IMG/VR virus record: IMGVR_UViG_3300048446_000314 | Span: 1 to 30,079 of that record | From: a virus | DNA: 30,079 bases | Reading direction: 5' to 3' (one strand) | Part shown: positions 1 through 7,804 of the stretch, one piece after another | Layout: every line of letters begins with the position of its first letter | Numbering within the stretch: position 1 is the stretch's first letter | The notes under the pieces: model-generated | Databases searched by the model: none | Told to the model about the DNA's origin: nothing | The model's input: only the letters and a program-made list of their open reading frames with translations | Made by a program: the position numbers and the translations under genes

Positions 1-56
1 TAAAAGTTTACAACACAGCATTAACAGATACAGAACTTCAAAATTTAACAAGTTAA
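1..56 (+). CDS. 3' end of fibre gene 2 (duplicate of 29933-29988)
   Basis: Reading from base 3, the sequence encodes the last residues of the LamG-like fibre protein, ending LQNLTS and TAA at 54-56. It is the same gene as 28879-29988, split here only because the circular genome was opened inside it. Confidence 0.85.
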   Translation, partial: KVYNTALTDTELQNLTS

Positions 57-147
57 GAAAATGGGATATTTATTTAAAAAGTACGAGTTTCCGAGTGAAG
101 AGGATGCACAGGCATTAATCGATGCTTTGCCACATTCTGAAGATGAG
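1..147. repeat. Terminal direct repeat, left copy
   Basis: Bases 1-147 match 29933-30079 with a single difference (T at 21, C at 29953). This is the overlap expected when a circular or circularly permuted phage genome is assembled as a linear contig, giving a unit length of 29932 bp. The mismatch is a synonymous tta/cta Leu codon change in the fibre gene, so it looks like population variation rather than a sequencing error. A genuine short terminal repeat cannot be excluded. Confidence 0.9.
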
Positions 148-387
148 CATGGAACATCATCTCCAAGCCATAATCATACGATCGTGAAGATCGGTCGTGT
201 GCTTATTGAGCAGGGAGAATGGGATAATGAAATGCAAGAGGAGATCAAAGCTCCTGTATTTGCAGAGAATTATTCAGTTGATGTTCTTTGGCAGGATATT
301 GATCAAGCTCCTGAAGATTGGGATGCTTATGAAATCTCTTTGTCAGATAATGGGGTGCATACTTTCTTTGGAATCAATTATGTATAA
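61..387 (+). CDS. Hypothetical acidic protein between fibre and tail tube genes
   Basis: Encodes 108 residues starting MGYLFKKYEF, acidic, with no signal peptide or membrane segment. The N-terminal half has a DAQALIDAL helix and a His-rich loop (residues 37-40). The C-terminal half is rich in W, D and Y (VLWQDIDQAPEDWDAYEI), like a small beta-rich virion or tail accessory protein. It sits 4 nt after the fibre stop and 3 nt before the first tail tube gene, so it is probably made with the tail proteins. I do not recognise the family; a role in tail or fibre attachment is inferred from position only. Confidence 0.75.
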   Translation: MGYLFKKYEFPSEEDAQALIDALPHSEDEHGTSSPSHNHTIVKIGRVLIEQGEWDNEMQEEIKAPVFAENYSVDVLWQDIDQAPEDWDAYEISLSDNGVHTFFGINYV

Positions 388-390
388 ATT

Positions 391-888
391 ATGGCAGCAA
401 TCAATGGCAGCAATTTCGTTCTCCTCAAGAGTGATATTGATCCAAAGGTAGCTGAATTTCAAGGCAGAGTTTTGCGAGATGGTGGCATCTTGGAAGCTTT
501 GAACTGTGTTCGGGATGCTTTTGAGGATCAAAAGATTACTCTTGGGCATTCTACATCCACAACAATCAATCTGAATGTTGATTTGCCAGAATCAACAACA
601 AAGAACTCAAATGGCTTCAGAGAGATTATTGCAGGAGTGAAATCAGGAGAGATTGCAGTTGATGGCTTGGTCGATTATTCAGATTCAGTAAACTTCAATG
701 AATTAGCCACAATGATGCTCACAAATCAAAAGGCAGAGTTTTACTTTCAAGATTCCGTTTCAAATAGATTGATTTACAATGGAGAAGGATTCATTGAATC
801 AGTTGAGCAAGTTGCAGAAATGGAGAATGCAGTTTCTTATTCTCTTGGAATTAATCTCACAGGATTGTTCATTGTGGATGCAGTTTGA
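391..888 (+). CDS. Major tail (tube) protein paralog 1, with inserted DGG/C module
   Basis: A 165-residue protein. From about residue 50 onward it is clearly homologous to the next gene (shared DLPE-TTK-S-GF, IIAGV-SGEI, DGLV-Y, EGF-S-EQ-AEME-PVSYS-type positions). The family looks like the TP901-1/HK97-type major tail protein that polymerises into the siphovirus tube. Compared with the paralog it carries an extra segment of about 30 residues (roughly 17-47) between the first two strands, containing FQGRV, RDGGILE and a Cys at 39. The same module occurs twice in the baseplate-type protein at 4538-6676. It may be a minor or decorated tube subunit. Confidence 0.7.
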   Translation: MAAINGSNFVLLKSDIDPKVAEFQGRVLRDGGILEALNCVRDAFEDQKITLGHSTSTTINLNVDLPESTTKNSNGFREIIAGVKSGEIAVDGLVDYSDSVNFNELATMMLTNQKAEFYFQDSVSNRLIYNGEGFIESVEQVAEMENAVSYSLGINLTGLFIVDAV

Positions 889-912
889 GTAATTAAAAAA
901 TAACTATATTTG
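885..912 (+). promoter_or_regulatory. Bacteroidota-type promoter before tail tube 2
   Basis: TTG at 885-887, 17 nt, then TATATTTG at 905-912. This matches the TTG-N17-23-TAnnTTTG pattern of flavobacterial vegetative promoters. It lies over the stop codon of tail tube paralog 1, 33 nt before the ATG at 946, and would let the second tube gene be transcribed more strongly than the first. Confidence 0.65.
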
Positions 913-945
913 TATAGAAATTTTAATCATTAAAAATCAAAAGCT

Positions 946-1356
946 ATGCCGACAACAGGTGTATTTAACGGAACGAATTTGTTGCTTTCAGTAGAAGGAA
1001 CTAATCTTGGTCATACGACTTCTTGTTCACTTTCATTATCAACTGATCTCCCAGAAGCCACTACAAAAGATAGCAGTGGATTTCAGGAAGTAATTGCAGG
1101 TGTAATGAGTGGAGAGATTTCTTTTGATGGATTGGTTACTTATGATGATACAAGCAATGTAACTGAATTAGCTGATTTCCTTTTAGCGAGAACACAATTG
1201 ACTTGTGTTTTCGGAACTGAAACAACAGGAGATCGTATTTTCACAGCAGAAGGATTTTTATCTTCTTTAGAGCAATCTGCAGAGATGGAATCTCCTGTGA
1301 GCTATTCTGGATCAATTACATTGACAGGAACGATCACTGCTTCAGACAAAGCGTAA
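946..1356 (+). CDS. Major tail tube protein paralog 2
   Basis: A 136-residue Thr/Ser-rich beta protein of the phage major tail protein type. It shares with the gene at 391-888 the core DLPEATTKDSSGFQEVIAGV segment, SGEISFDGLV, EGFLSSLEQSAEMESPVSYS and a terminal LTGT strand. It is the compact form lacking the inserted module. Its own promoter (905-912), its position just before the tail assembly chaperone pair and the conserved order tube, chaperones, tape measure make it the best candidate for the main tube subunit. Confidence 0.8.
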   Translation: MPTTGVFNGTNLLLSVEGTNLGHTTSCSLSLSTDLPEATTKDSSGFQEVIAGVMSGEISFDGLVTYDDTSNVTELADFLLARTQLTCVFGTETTGDRIFTAEGFLSSLEQSAEMESPVSYSGSITLTGTITASDKA

Positions 1357-1374
1357 TCTAAATAAAGTAAAATA

Positions 1375-1758
1375 ATGGCAAACAAACAAAGGGGATACTA
1401 CTCAATCAAATTGGGTGGTAAAGTTCGGAAGCTTCATTTTTCAATGAATTTCTGGGCAAATTTTACTGATAATTTAGGCATTCCACTAGACAAGATCGGA
1501 GATGTTTTTCAAGAGGGTATATCTCTTGGAACAATCCGATCTTTAGTATATTCAGCAATCTTGGCAAATGATCAAGAGGAGGGGAATGATATTGATTACA
1601 ATGAATTTAAAGTCGGAATGTGGCTTGAGGATCTCAATGCAGAGGATCTTGAAAAAATGGTAGCTGCAATGATGGAATCCAGAATCTTGGGCAATGATCT
1701 CAATATGGGAGTAAAGAGAAATGTTGTGCAATCCACAGAAAAAAAAACAGAACAGTAA
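1375..1758 (+). CDS. Tail assembly chaperone, G-like
   Basis: A 127-residue, mostly helical protein (YYSIKLGGKVRKLHFSMNFW at the start) in the position of lambda gpG: after the tube gene and before the tape measure. The N-terminal part resembles small tail-assembly chaperones that coat the tape measure during tail assembly. The gene ends in a nine-A run followed by a short tail and TAA. A -1 slip on that run joins the frame at 1788-2108, giving a GT-type fusion of about 244 residues. The chaperone call rests on gene order, size and this frameshift layout. Confidence 0.75.
   Translation: MANKQRGYYSIKLGGKVRKLHFSMNFWANFTDNLGIPLDKIGDVFQEGISLGTIRSLVYSAILANDQEEGNDIDYNEFKVGMWLEDLNAEDLEKMVAAMMESRILGNDLNMGVKRNVVQSTEKKTEQ
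1739..1747 (+). promoter_or_regulatory. A9 slippery site for -1 ribosomal frameshift
   Basis: Nine consecutive A bases. In the frame of the gene starting at 1375 the heptamer 1740-1746 reads A AAA AAA, a classical -1 slippery site. After the slip, translation continues from 1746 as N-R-T-V-T-S-E-N-L-T-F-E-S-L and runs without a stop into the ATG at 1788, in frame, ending at 2108. This is the arrangement of G/GT tail chaperones in many long-tailed phages. I see no strong downstream stem-loop. Confidence 0.75.
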
Positions 1759-2108
1759 CCTCTGAAAACCTCACTTTTGAATCCTTAATGGATTACTTCA
1801 TCGGTCAAGTGGGGATCGATCCTGATAAATTTTGGAGCAACACTTGGAAGGAGAATCATCTTCTGGGAGAAGCATATTATATCAATCACAACAAGGAATG
1901 GGAGAGGGTCAGATATCTTGCTGCAATGGTTTATAACGTCAATGCAACAAAGAGATCACAGATGATACCTCCTGAAAAGCTCTTCTCATTGCCACAGGAT
2001 ATTTACGCAAAGATGGAAAAGGATAAACCAAAATCCACACAGGAGCAATATGAAAGCTTTATGGAAAAGGTAAAATCAAGCACTTTCAATTCAAAATTCA
2101 AGACATAA
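1746..2108 (+). CDS. Tail assembly chaperone T-domain, expressed by -1 frameshift
   Basis: The open frame starts directly after the slippery run, with no stop between 1746 and the first ATG at 1788, and ends with TAA at 2106-2108. From the ATG it is 106 residues (MDYFIGQVGIDPDKFW...), basic and helical, with W, Y and K-rich stretches. By analogy with lambda gpT it would be made only as the C-terminal part of a G-T fusion that recruits tube subunits to the tape measure. Independent initiation at 1788 is possible but less likely given the seamless frame. Confidence 0.7.
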   Translation, partial: NRTVTSENLTFESLMDYFIGQVGIDPDKFWSNTWKENHLLGEAYYINHNKEWERVRYLAAMVYNVNATKRSQMIPPEKLFSLPQDIYAKMEKDKPKSTQEQYESFMEKVKSSTFNSKFKT

Positions 2109-2109
2109 G

Positions 2110-2124
2110 GATTTCGTATCTTTA
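2110..2124 (+). promoter_or_regulatory. Possible late promoter before tape measure gene
   Basis: GATTTCGTA followed by the -7-like TATCTTTA (2117-2124). The same GATTTCGTA block with TACTTTTA precedes the portal gene at 16774-16788. Both lie 17-18 nt before the ATG. The last base of the -7 box is A instead of the usual G, so this may be a variant class or a weak site. Confidence 0.4.
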
Positions 2125-2141
2125 CCCATAAATTGAGCAGT

Positions 2142-4538
2142 ATGGCAGATAATCAATTAAGGGTAACGCTTTTGGGAGATGCTTCCAAACTCAATGCAAC
2201 TCTCAACACTGCTTCAGGCAGATTAAAAAAATTCGGAAAAGGTATTTCATCAGTAGGCAAATCTCTACAAACGAGATTGGCTTTGCCATTGGCTGCAGCA
2301 GGTGGAGCATCAATCAAGATGGCTGCTGATTTTGATAAGTCAATGACAAAAATCACATCTCTTGTAGGTATTGCAGGGGATGAAGTTGATGGAATGCGTG
2401 GGCAGGTCAGAGATATGGCTACTCAATTTGCTGTATCATCTTCTGAAGCTGCTGAAGCATTATTCTTTATTACATCTGCAGGTTTGCGTGGAGCTGATGC
2501 AATGGATACTCTTGAAGCATCTTTGAAAGCTTCTGCAGTTGGATTGGGAGAAACAGCAACGATTGCTGATCTTGCCACCTCTGCGATGAATGCCTATGGA
2601 TCAGATACATTGGGAGCATCACAAGCAACGGATGTATTGACTTCTGCTGTTCGTGAAGGTAAATTGGAAGCTTCTGAATTAGCAGGAGCAATGGGAGCTG
2701 TTCTTCCTGTTGCATCCAATATGGGAGTATCATTTCATGAAGTAGGTGCTGCATTCGCTGCAATGAGTAGAACAGGAACGAATGCTGCTCATGCATCAAC
2801 TCAATTGACTGCAATCCTTTCAGGATTATTGAAGCCAACATCACAAGCTGAAGATGCTTTGAATGCAATGGGATTATCATCTGCAGGATTAAAACAACAA
2901 ATCAAAGAAGAGGGATTGTTATCTACTCTTCAAACATTAAAAACAGAATTTGATCAAAACTCGGATGCTGCTGCACAGGTGTTTCCAAATATCAGAGCAT
3001 TAAAAGGGGTTTTGGATTTATTGGGATCTGGAGCTGCAACAAACGCTGAAATCTTTAATCGGATGAACAGCACAATGGGTGCAACTCAAACAGCATTCGA
3101 TGCAACAAGTCAATCTGCAGAGTTTAAAATGAGAAAAGCTTTGGGAACTGTGAGAGAATCTTTCTCTCAATTGGGATCTCAATTACTCACAGGATTACTC
3201 CCTATATTTCAGCAAGTTACAGGAGCTATTCAGCAAGTATTTTCTGCATTCTTTAATCTTGATTCAGGCACACAGAAATTGATTCTCGGATTGGGTGTTA
3301 TTGCAACTGTATTGCCAACCATTATAACGCTTGTGGGATCACTTACAACAGTGATGGGAGTGCTTTTATCTCCCATTGGATTAGTGGCTGCTGCACTTGC
3401 AGGAGTGGCTTTCATTATATATAAGAATTGGAATGAAGTTTTGCCTGTTGTTGTGGGATTATATAATCAATTTGTTGATCTCTACAATTCATCTGATCTC
3501 TTGAGGGGGATCATCTTCTCATTAAAAGCTGCATTCGTTTCCGTTTTTGCTATTGCAAAATCACAAGTGATGATTTTTGTAACTGCATTCAAAACGATGT
3601 GGAGAGTTATTAAGGAATTTTCTGAAAAGGGATTCAAAGGATCTTTCGGAGATATAATATCTGATGGATTAGAAGAGAGCAAAGGTCATGCAAAACAGGC
3701 AGGAGAGGATATCAGCAATGCACTTACTGATGCCATTGCAGCAACTGCAGGATCACAGCTTGAAAAGAAAACTGTTCAGCAAGTTCAGGGTGCTTTATCA
3801 AATGTGGCACAACAAGCCACAGGATTCGTTCAGGGATTAATCGGAGATGTTGGTGGGGGTGGTGCTGCTGCTCCTGCAAAAGGTGCTGCAGGTGCAGGAG
3901 ATGGAGCTGCTCCTGATACAGTTACAACAGGAGGAGATACAGCAGGAATGCCAGATGAGGAGAAAGTAACAAATATTATTACAAAGCTTCAGGAATTAGG
4001 AATTTCAATGGAAGATATCAAGGATCTTGCTTATTCAATGGGAGAATCAGTTGCAACTTCTTTCAGCAATATGGGAGGAGCAATGATTGATTCTTTAAAT
4101 CTTGCAGAGAATGGATTTCAGGGATTCGTAAAAAGTATGCTCACAATGGTTTTGGATATGATTTCAATGCTTTTGGCAAACGCTGTGGCATCTGCAATCT
4201 CTGCTGCTGTTGTGGCTGCAGGAGGTACAGGATTTGCTGCTCCGTTTACGATGCCGATGTTTATTTCAACAATGGTTGGAGGAGTTACTGCTGCATTTGC
4301 TGCAATCCCAAAATTTGCTGATGGAGGTATTGTTTCAGGCACTACGCTTGGAATGATGGGAGAGTACACAGGAGCAAAACAGAATCCTGAAGTGATCGCT
4401 CCTTTAAACAAACTTGAGGGAATGCTTGGTGCAAAACAGCCACAGCAAGTCAATGTGGGAGGAGAGTTTAAAATACAAGGGCAGGATCTTGTCGTTGCAC
4501 TTCAAAGAGCTGATCGAAATCGAGGTAGATTAAAATAA
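2142..4538 (+). CDS. Tail tape measure protein
   Basis: About 798 residues from ATG 2142 (a TTG at 2133 would add three). The N-terminal third has the tape measure pattern, with a coiled-coil LNATLNTASGRLKKFGKGIS start and a TP901-like core (MAADFDKSMTKITSLVGIAG, ITSAGLRGADAMDTL, Ala/Gly/Ser-rich helices). Hydrophobic helices follow near the middle (LGVIATVLPTIITLVGSL; LLSPIGLVAAALAGVAFII). Then come a low-complexity Gly/Ala linker and a C-terminal hydrophobic helix pair ending in FADGGIVSGTTLGMMGE, a common tape measure ending. At roughly 0.15 nm per residue it suggests a tail of about 120 nm. Its stop overlaps the next start by one base (TAATG). Confidence 0.93.
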   Translation: MADNQLRVTLLGDASKLNATLNTASGRLKKFGKGISSVGKSLQTRLALPLAAAGGASIKMAADFDKSMTKITSLVGIAGDEVDGMRGQVRDMATQFAVSSSEAAEALFFITSAGLRGADAMDTLEASLKASAVGLGETATIADLATSAMNAYGSDTLGASQATDVLTSAVREGKLEASELAGAMGAVLPVASNMGVSFHEVGAAFAAMSRTGTNAAHASTQLTAILSGLLKPTSQAEDALNAMGLSSAGLKQQIKEEGLLSTLQTLKTEFDQNSDAAAQVFPNIRALKGVLDLLGSGAATNAEIFNRMNSTMGATQTAFDATSQSAEFKMRKALGTVRESFSQLGSQLLTGLLPIFQQVTGAIQQVFSAFFNLDSGTQKLILGLGVIATVLPTIITLVGSLTTVMGVLLSPIGLVAAALAGVAFIIYKNWNEVLPVVVGLYNQFVDLYNSSDLLRGIIFSLKAAFVSVFAIAKSQVMIFVTAFKTMWRVIKEFSEKGFKGSFGDIISDGLEESKGHAKQAGEDISNALTDAIAATAGSQLEKKTVQQVQGALSNVAQQATGFVQGLIGDVGGGGAAAPAKGAAGAGDGAAPDTVTTGGDTAGMPDEEKVTNIITKLQELGISMEDIKDLAYSMGESVATSFSNMGGAMIDSLNLAENGFQGFVKSMLTMVLDMISMLLANAVASAISAAVVAAGGTGFAAPFTMPMFISTMVGGVTAAFAAIPKFADGGIVSGTTLGMMGEYTGAKQNPEVIAPLNKLEGMLGAKQPQQVNVGGEFKIQGQDLVVALQRADRNRGRLK

Positions 4539-6676
4539 TGGCATACGGAGTAAAATACAGATTGGAGTTCTCTGATGTTTTAGGGAATGGAAAGAAAGTT
4601 GAAATCTTGCAAGATGGATACACAGGGGATGTTTTGCCAATGATAGGCACAGGAAATCCTGTTCAGATCAAATGGGAAAGTGATGATGATTTTTACAAAC
4701 CGATTATTGGATCAAGCTGCACATTGAATCTGATAGTTACGGATGATGTAAGTTACGATGATTTTTTCAGGGGTAATGAAGAGGAGTATCGTGTTCAAAT
4801 CTATTATGACAGGCACATGATTGATTCATTTCAGGATAGAGTTGAATCAACTGCAACAAATGCAGGTAGGATTGAAGTTTTTGAATGTATTGAAAATGAA
4901 TTTACACAGGGAAACACAATTACAAGTGATTTCAGAAACAGAGTTCGCAATGATGGAGGGATACTTGAAAACTTGGATTGCATTGGAAATGAAATAACAG
5001 ATTCAAGAACTTATGATTGGGCAATTTTTTGGGAGGGTTTTTTGTATTTGGATAATTATTCAGAAGCAATAACTTCAACTCCTTATGAAATATCTTTACA
5101 AGCTCTTGATGGATTAGGATTGCTTGATATTAATGACTCAAGAGCTTTGAACACTTTGTTTGTTAATCCTATTGTTTTGGGAGCAAGTTTTGGGGAATGG
5201 TATTATATCTCTGAAATGTTGCAGGTTTTTAATATGGATTCAACAGCAGTTGAAAGATATTTATATTGTGGTGTGATTGAGCAGTACACAGGGCAAACTG
5301 ATATTTTAGGAGATGTTCCTTCACGTCCATGGAGTACATATTCAAATATTGATGATAAATTTAATTTTTTCAATAATAAAGAAGTATTGGAGAATATTTT
5401 AAGAAAATCAAATTCAAGGATTTTTCATGCTTTTGGGGATTGGTATGTTGTTCCAAATTCAATATACTTAGATGAAGTTTTTTCGGATCAATATTATGAT
5501 CGCAATGTTTTTAAGAATGCACTTTCAAATGGGCAGAATGAGATAATTGAATTTCAAGTTTTTGATGTTGGAAATTCTCGTGATTTTGAGGGAAATGCAA
5601 CAAGGAATGTAACTAAACGGATCAAAAAAGATTTACAGCCAATAAATAATGATCTTGTTGTTGAATATTTAGCTCCATTAAATAAAGTAATAATAAATTC
5701 AGATTTAAAACAGGTCAGTAACTCTTTTGGAATGATGAGTTTTAATCAAGGATTCACTTTTGGATCTCAAACATATACAGTGCCTTATGGATCAGTTTCA
5801 GATAATCACGAATATGTTGCATCAAATAATCAATCTTACAAGCTGACAAGTTATGTAACAAGTTCATCAAAAGTCACAGCACTTACTCAATTAGGTCGTG
5901 ATAAAAAAGGTAATTTTAATCCTGCAGATAATGTGGAGTATTCTTTTGAATATCTTTTTGATTCAACTGCAACTTCAGTTACTTATGATTTATATTATTC
6001 TGTAAAAGTCAGTTATCGATTTATACCAACATCACCTGCTACTGTGAAATATTTTGATAAGGCAAACAATTCAATGAGTTCATCTATTGTTTATAATGAA
6101 ATACAATTCAGAGATGCAAGAGAATTAAAAAAATGGCAAAAAGAATCATCAAAATTGCCGAAAGATAATTTGCTTTACAATATGAAAGTTGAAATAACAT
6201 TTTACTTTCCTGAAATAACATCATCATCTGGATATTCAGCAATTTATTTAGATAATATACAATCATTCGATACAACTTCAAGCTTTGATAGTCAAAAGTT
6301 AACATCAACAATTTCAGGAAACAGAGGTGTTTATGATTTTGAATCAATACCAAATGAGGAAAATATCAATGCTTTTATAGACACATTTTATAATCCCTTA
6401 ATTGCAATTGATGATGATAAGAATACAGCTCAACAGATTTTAAATGATTATAGAGATTTTGTTCCAAGATATGAGGGAACATTTTATGGGAATAAAAACA
6501 AACCGATTTCTCCATTAAATAAATTGCATATTGATTTTGACAATCTGAAAGAGGAGCAATCTGGAATGATTGATACATTAAATTACAATCTTAGAAAAAA
6601 TGAATTTGAAGTAGTTTCTCACATTCCAAATAATGATCCAGATGTTAATGTTTCGGATCAGTTATTACAGAATTAA
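4538..6676 (+). CDS. Large tail-tip/baseplate-type protein with two DGG/C modules
   Basis: A 712-residue protein directly after the tape measure, where distal tail and baseplate hub proteins lie. It is beta-rich, with YRLEFSDVLGNGKKVEI at the start and the segment YLDNYSEAITSTPYEISLQA followed by DGLGLLD, a start I associate with tail-tip proteins of Bacteroidota phages. Between strands at residues 84-97 and 159-175 there is an insert holding two copies of a short module: FQDRV...GRIE...C (98-122) and FRNRV-RNDGGILE...C (132-153). These resemble the insert in tail tube paralog 1. No catalytic residues are recognised. It ends the late operon, before a strong hairpin. Confidence 0.75.
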   Translation: MAYGVKYRLEFSDVLGNGKKVEILQDGYTGDVLPMIGTGNPVQIKWESDDDFYKPIIGSSCTLNLIVTDDVSYDDFFRGNEEEYRVQIYYDRHMIDSFQDRVESTATNAGRIEVFECIENEFTQGNTITSDFRNRVRNDGGILENLDCIGNEITDSRTYDWAIFWEGFLYLDNYSEAITSTPYEISLQALDGLGLLDINDSRALNTLFVNPIVLGASFGEWYYISEMLQVFNMDSTAVERYLYCGVIEQYTGQTDILGDVPSRPWSTYSNIDDKFNFFNNKEVLENILRKSNSRIFHAFGDWYVVPNSIYLDEVFSDQYYDRNVFKNALSNGQNEIIEFQVFDVGNSRDFEGNATRNVTKRIKKDLQPINNDLVVEYLAPLNKVIINSDLKQVSNSFGMMSFNQGFTFGSQTYTVPYGSVSDNHEYVASNNQSYKLTSYVTSSSKVTALTQLGRDKKGNFNPADNVEYSFEYLFDSTATSVTYDLYYSVKVSYRFIPTSPATVKYFDKANNSMSSSIVYNEIQFRDARELKKWQKESSKLPKDNLLYNMKVEITFYFPEITSSSGYSAIYLDNIQSFDTTSSFDSQKLTSTISGNRGVYDFESIPNEENINAFIDTFYNPLIAIDDDKNTAQQILNDYRDFVPRYEGTFYGNKNKPISPLNKLHIDFDNLKEEQSGMIDTLNYNLRKNEFEVVSHIPNNDPDVNVSDQLLQN

Positions 6677-6700
6677 AAATTTCCCTTCCCTTTGTTTGCC

Positions 6701-6739
6701 GAAACCCTGAATGAAAACTTTTTTTTCGTTTGGGGTTTC
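6701..6739 (+). terminator. Terminator of the tail operon
   Basis: A 17-bp hairpin: 6701-6717 pairs with 6723-6739 (GAAACCC with GGGTTTC at the base, three G-U pairs, A/T-rich upper part, 5-nt loop). It lies 24 nt after the stop of the baseplate-type gene and just upstream of the early promoter. The following sequence is AT-rich but has no long pure T run. Confidence 0.65.
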
Positions 6740-6744
6740 ATTTT

Positions 6745-6766
6745 GAAAAAATTTTTTCTATATTTG
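6745..6766 (+). promoter_or_regulatory. Early promoter with palindromic box
   Basis: TATATTTG at 6759-6766 is a perfect TAnnTTTG -7 element, 19 nt before the ATG at 6785. It is directly preceded by the perfect palindrome GAAAAAATTTTTTC (6745-6758). A close variant of this box lies at the same place before the promoters at 14879 and 23208. No TTG lies at the normal 17-23 nt spacing here, so activity may depend on an activator or on the palindrome. Confidence 0.65.
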
Positions 6767-6784
6767 TGCAAATAATTTTTCATT

Positions 6785-6970
6785 ATGGAATTTAAAGATT
6801 ATTTCAAATCCGAGCTGAAGAGATTGAACTTCACAAGAGAAATGTTGGCAATTAGAATGGGATGCTCCCTTCCAACATTGAGGTCAAGGATCAACAATCC
6901 AGGCACTTTCACGATTGATGAAATCAAACAGCTTCAGGACATCGGATTCAATTTAGATCGTTTAATTTAA
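6785..6970 (+). CDS. Small helix-turn-helix regulator (Cro-like)
   Basis: A 61-residue protein that is almost only a helix-turn-helix fold: REMLAIRMGCSLPTLRSRI around residues 19-37 has the spacing of a lambda-repressor/Cro-type HTH, followed by a helix TIDEIKQLQDI. It is the first gene behind the early promoter and 13 nt before the ERF gene. It probably regulates early transcription; the palindrome at 6745-6758 is an obvious candidate operator. There is no dimerisation or protease domain as in CI-type repressors. Confidence 0.75.
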   Translation: MEFKDYFKSELKRLNFTREMLAIRMGCSLPTLRSRINNPGTFTIDEIKQLQDIGFNLDRLI

Positions 6971-6983
6971 TAAATCAGTAAAA

Positions 6984-7493
6984 ATGGCAGAAACAAATGA
7001 AGTCAGTTTACATCAAAAATTGCTGAAGGTACAATCAGAGATCGGAGCAATTTCAAAAAAGGCAAACAATCCTTTTTTCAAATCTAAGTATTTTGATATC
7101 AATATGTTGATTGCAGAGGTGCTTCCTATTCTGAATAAGCATGGGATTACATTGTTGCAGCCGATAAGTGATGGAGAAGTATGCAGTGCAATCAGTGATG
7201 GCAGTGAAGTCATTGAAAGTAGAATTGCTCTTCCTGATATCAATGATCCTCAAAAGCTTGGATCTGCAATCACTTATTTTAGAAGATATACGCTTCAATC
7301 ACTTTTGGCTTTACAGGCAGAGGATGATGATGCGAATCTTGCTTCTGGAAAGGTTGCACAGAAACAGAAGCTCACAGAGAGTGGGTTTCAAGCAGTAATG
7401 AAATCAGACAGAGATACAGCTTTGAAAGCATTAAAAACAAGAGATGTGTCTCCTGATCATTTAAATCAAATAAAAACTAAATTCAATTTATAA
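6984..7493 (+). CDS. erf: ERF-family single-strand annealing protein
   Basis: A 169-residue protein of the ERF superfamily of phage recombinases, which anneal complementary single strands during recombination and genome circularisation. Hallmarks: N-terminal helix with LLKVQSEIGAISKKANNPFFKSKYFDIN (residues 13-40), IAEVLPILNKHGITLLQPI, and the strongly conserved GSAITYFRRYTLQSLLAL followed by EDDDAN (93-118). The C-terminus is short and charged. It forms a recombination set with the SSB-like gene 2 nt downstream and the RecE-type exonuclease at 8011. Confidence 0.92.
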   Translation: MAETNEVSLHQKLLKVQSEIGAISKKANNPFFKSKYFDINMLIAEVLPILNKHGITLLQPISDGEVCSAISDGSEVIESRIALPDINDPQKLGSAITYFRRYTLQSLLALQAEDDDANLASGKVAQKQKLTESGFQAVMKSDRDTALKALKTRDVSPDHLNQIKTKFNL

Positions 7494-7495
7494 TT

Positions 7496-7750
7496 ATGGC
7501 AAATGATAAAATTTTTGCAGATGGCTTCATCGTGAAGCGTAACGATACAGCTCCTGAATTTGTGGTGGCTTCAGTATCGGTTAAAGTAGATGATTTCGGA
7601 AAGTTCGTGAAAGAGCATCAGGATAATGGATGGATCAATATGGATATTAAGAAATCACAACAGGGCAAATTCTATGCAGAATTGAACACTTGGAAACCTG
7701 ATTCAAAGGTAAAAAAAGTGGCACAAGGGGAGGATGATTTGCCTTGGTAA
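7496..7750 (+). CDS. SSB-like small protein
   Basis: An 84-residue protein with a predicted beta-rich core (residues 8-65) ending in GEDDLPW. The acidic, hydrophobic-capped tail resembles the DDIPF tip by which bacterial SSB binds partner proteins. Its position directly after the ERF annealing gene supports a single-stranded DNA-binding or recombination-mediator role. It is shorter than a normal SSB OB-fold (about 110 residues), so this is a functional suggestion, not a family assignment. Confidence 0.65.
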   Translation: MANDKIFADGFIVKRNDTAPEFVVASVSVKVDDFGKFVKEHQDNGWINMDIKKSQQGKFYAELNTWKPDSKVKKVAQGEDDLPW

Positions 7751-7757
7751 CAGGGAT

Positions 7758-7786
7758 GGGAGTGGCTTCGGCTGCTCCCTTTTTTT
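7758..7786 (+). terminator. Intrinsic terminator after SSB-like gene
   Basis: Textbook hairpin: GGGAGTGGC (7758-7766), UUCG tetraloop (7767-7770), GCTGCTCCC (7771-7779), then T7 (7780-7786). It starts 7 nt after the stop codon. No obvious promoter follows before the next gene at 7805, so it probably reduces rather than stops expression of the downstream early genes. Confidence 0.85.
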
Positions 7787-7804
7787 AACTCAATAATTAT
7801 AACA

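Noticed and set aside
2470-2880. Minus-strand ORF of 136 aa opposite the tape measure gene
   Set aside because: Repetitive His/Gln/Leu composition produced by the antisense of Ala/Ser-rich tape measure codons.
6785-6970. Lysogeny repressor
   Set aside because: Only 61 residues with no dimerisation or cleavage domain, and no integrase, excisionase or divergent promoter is present.
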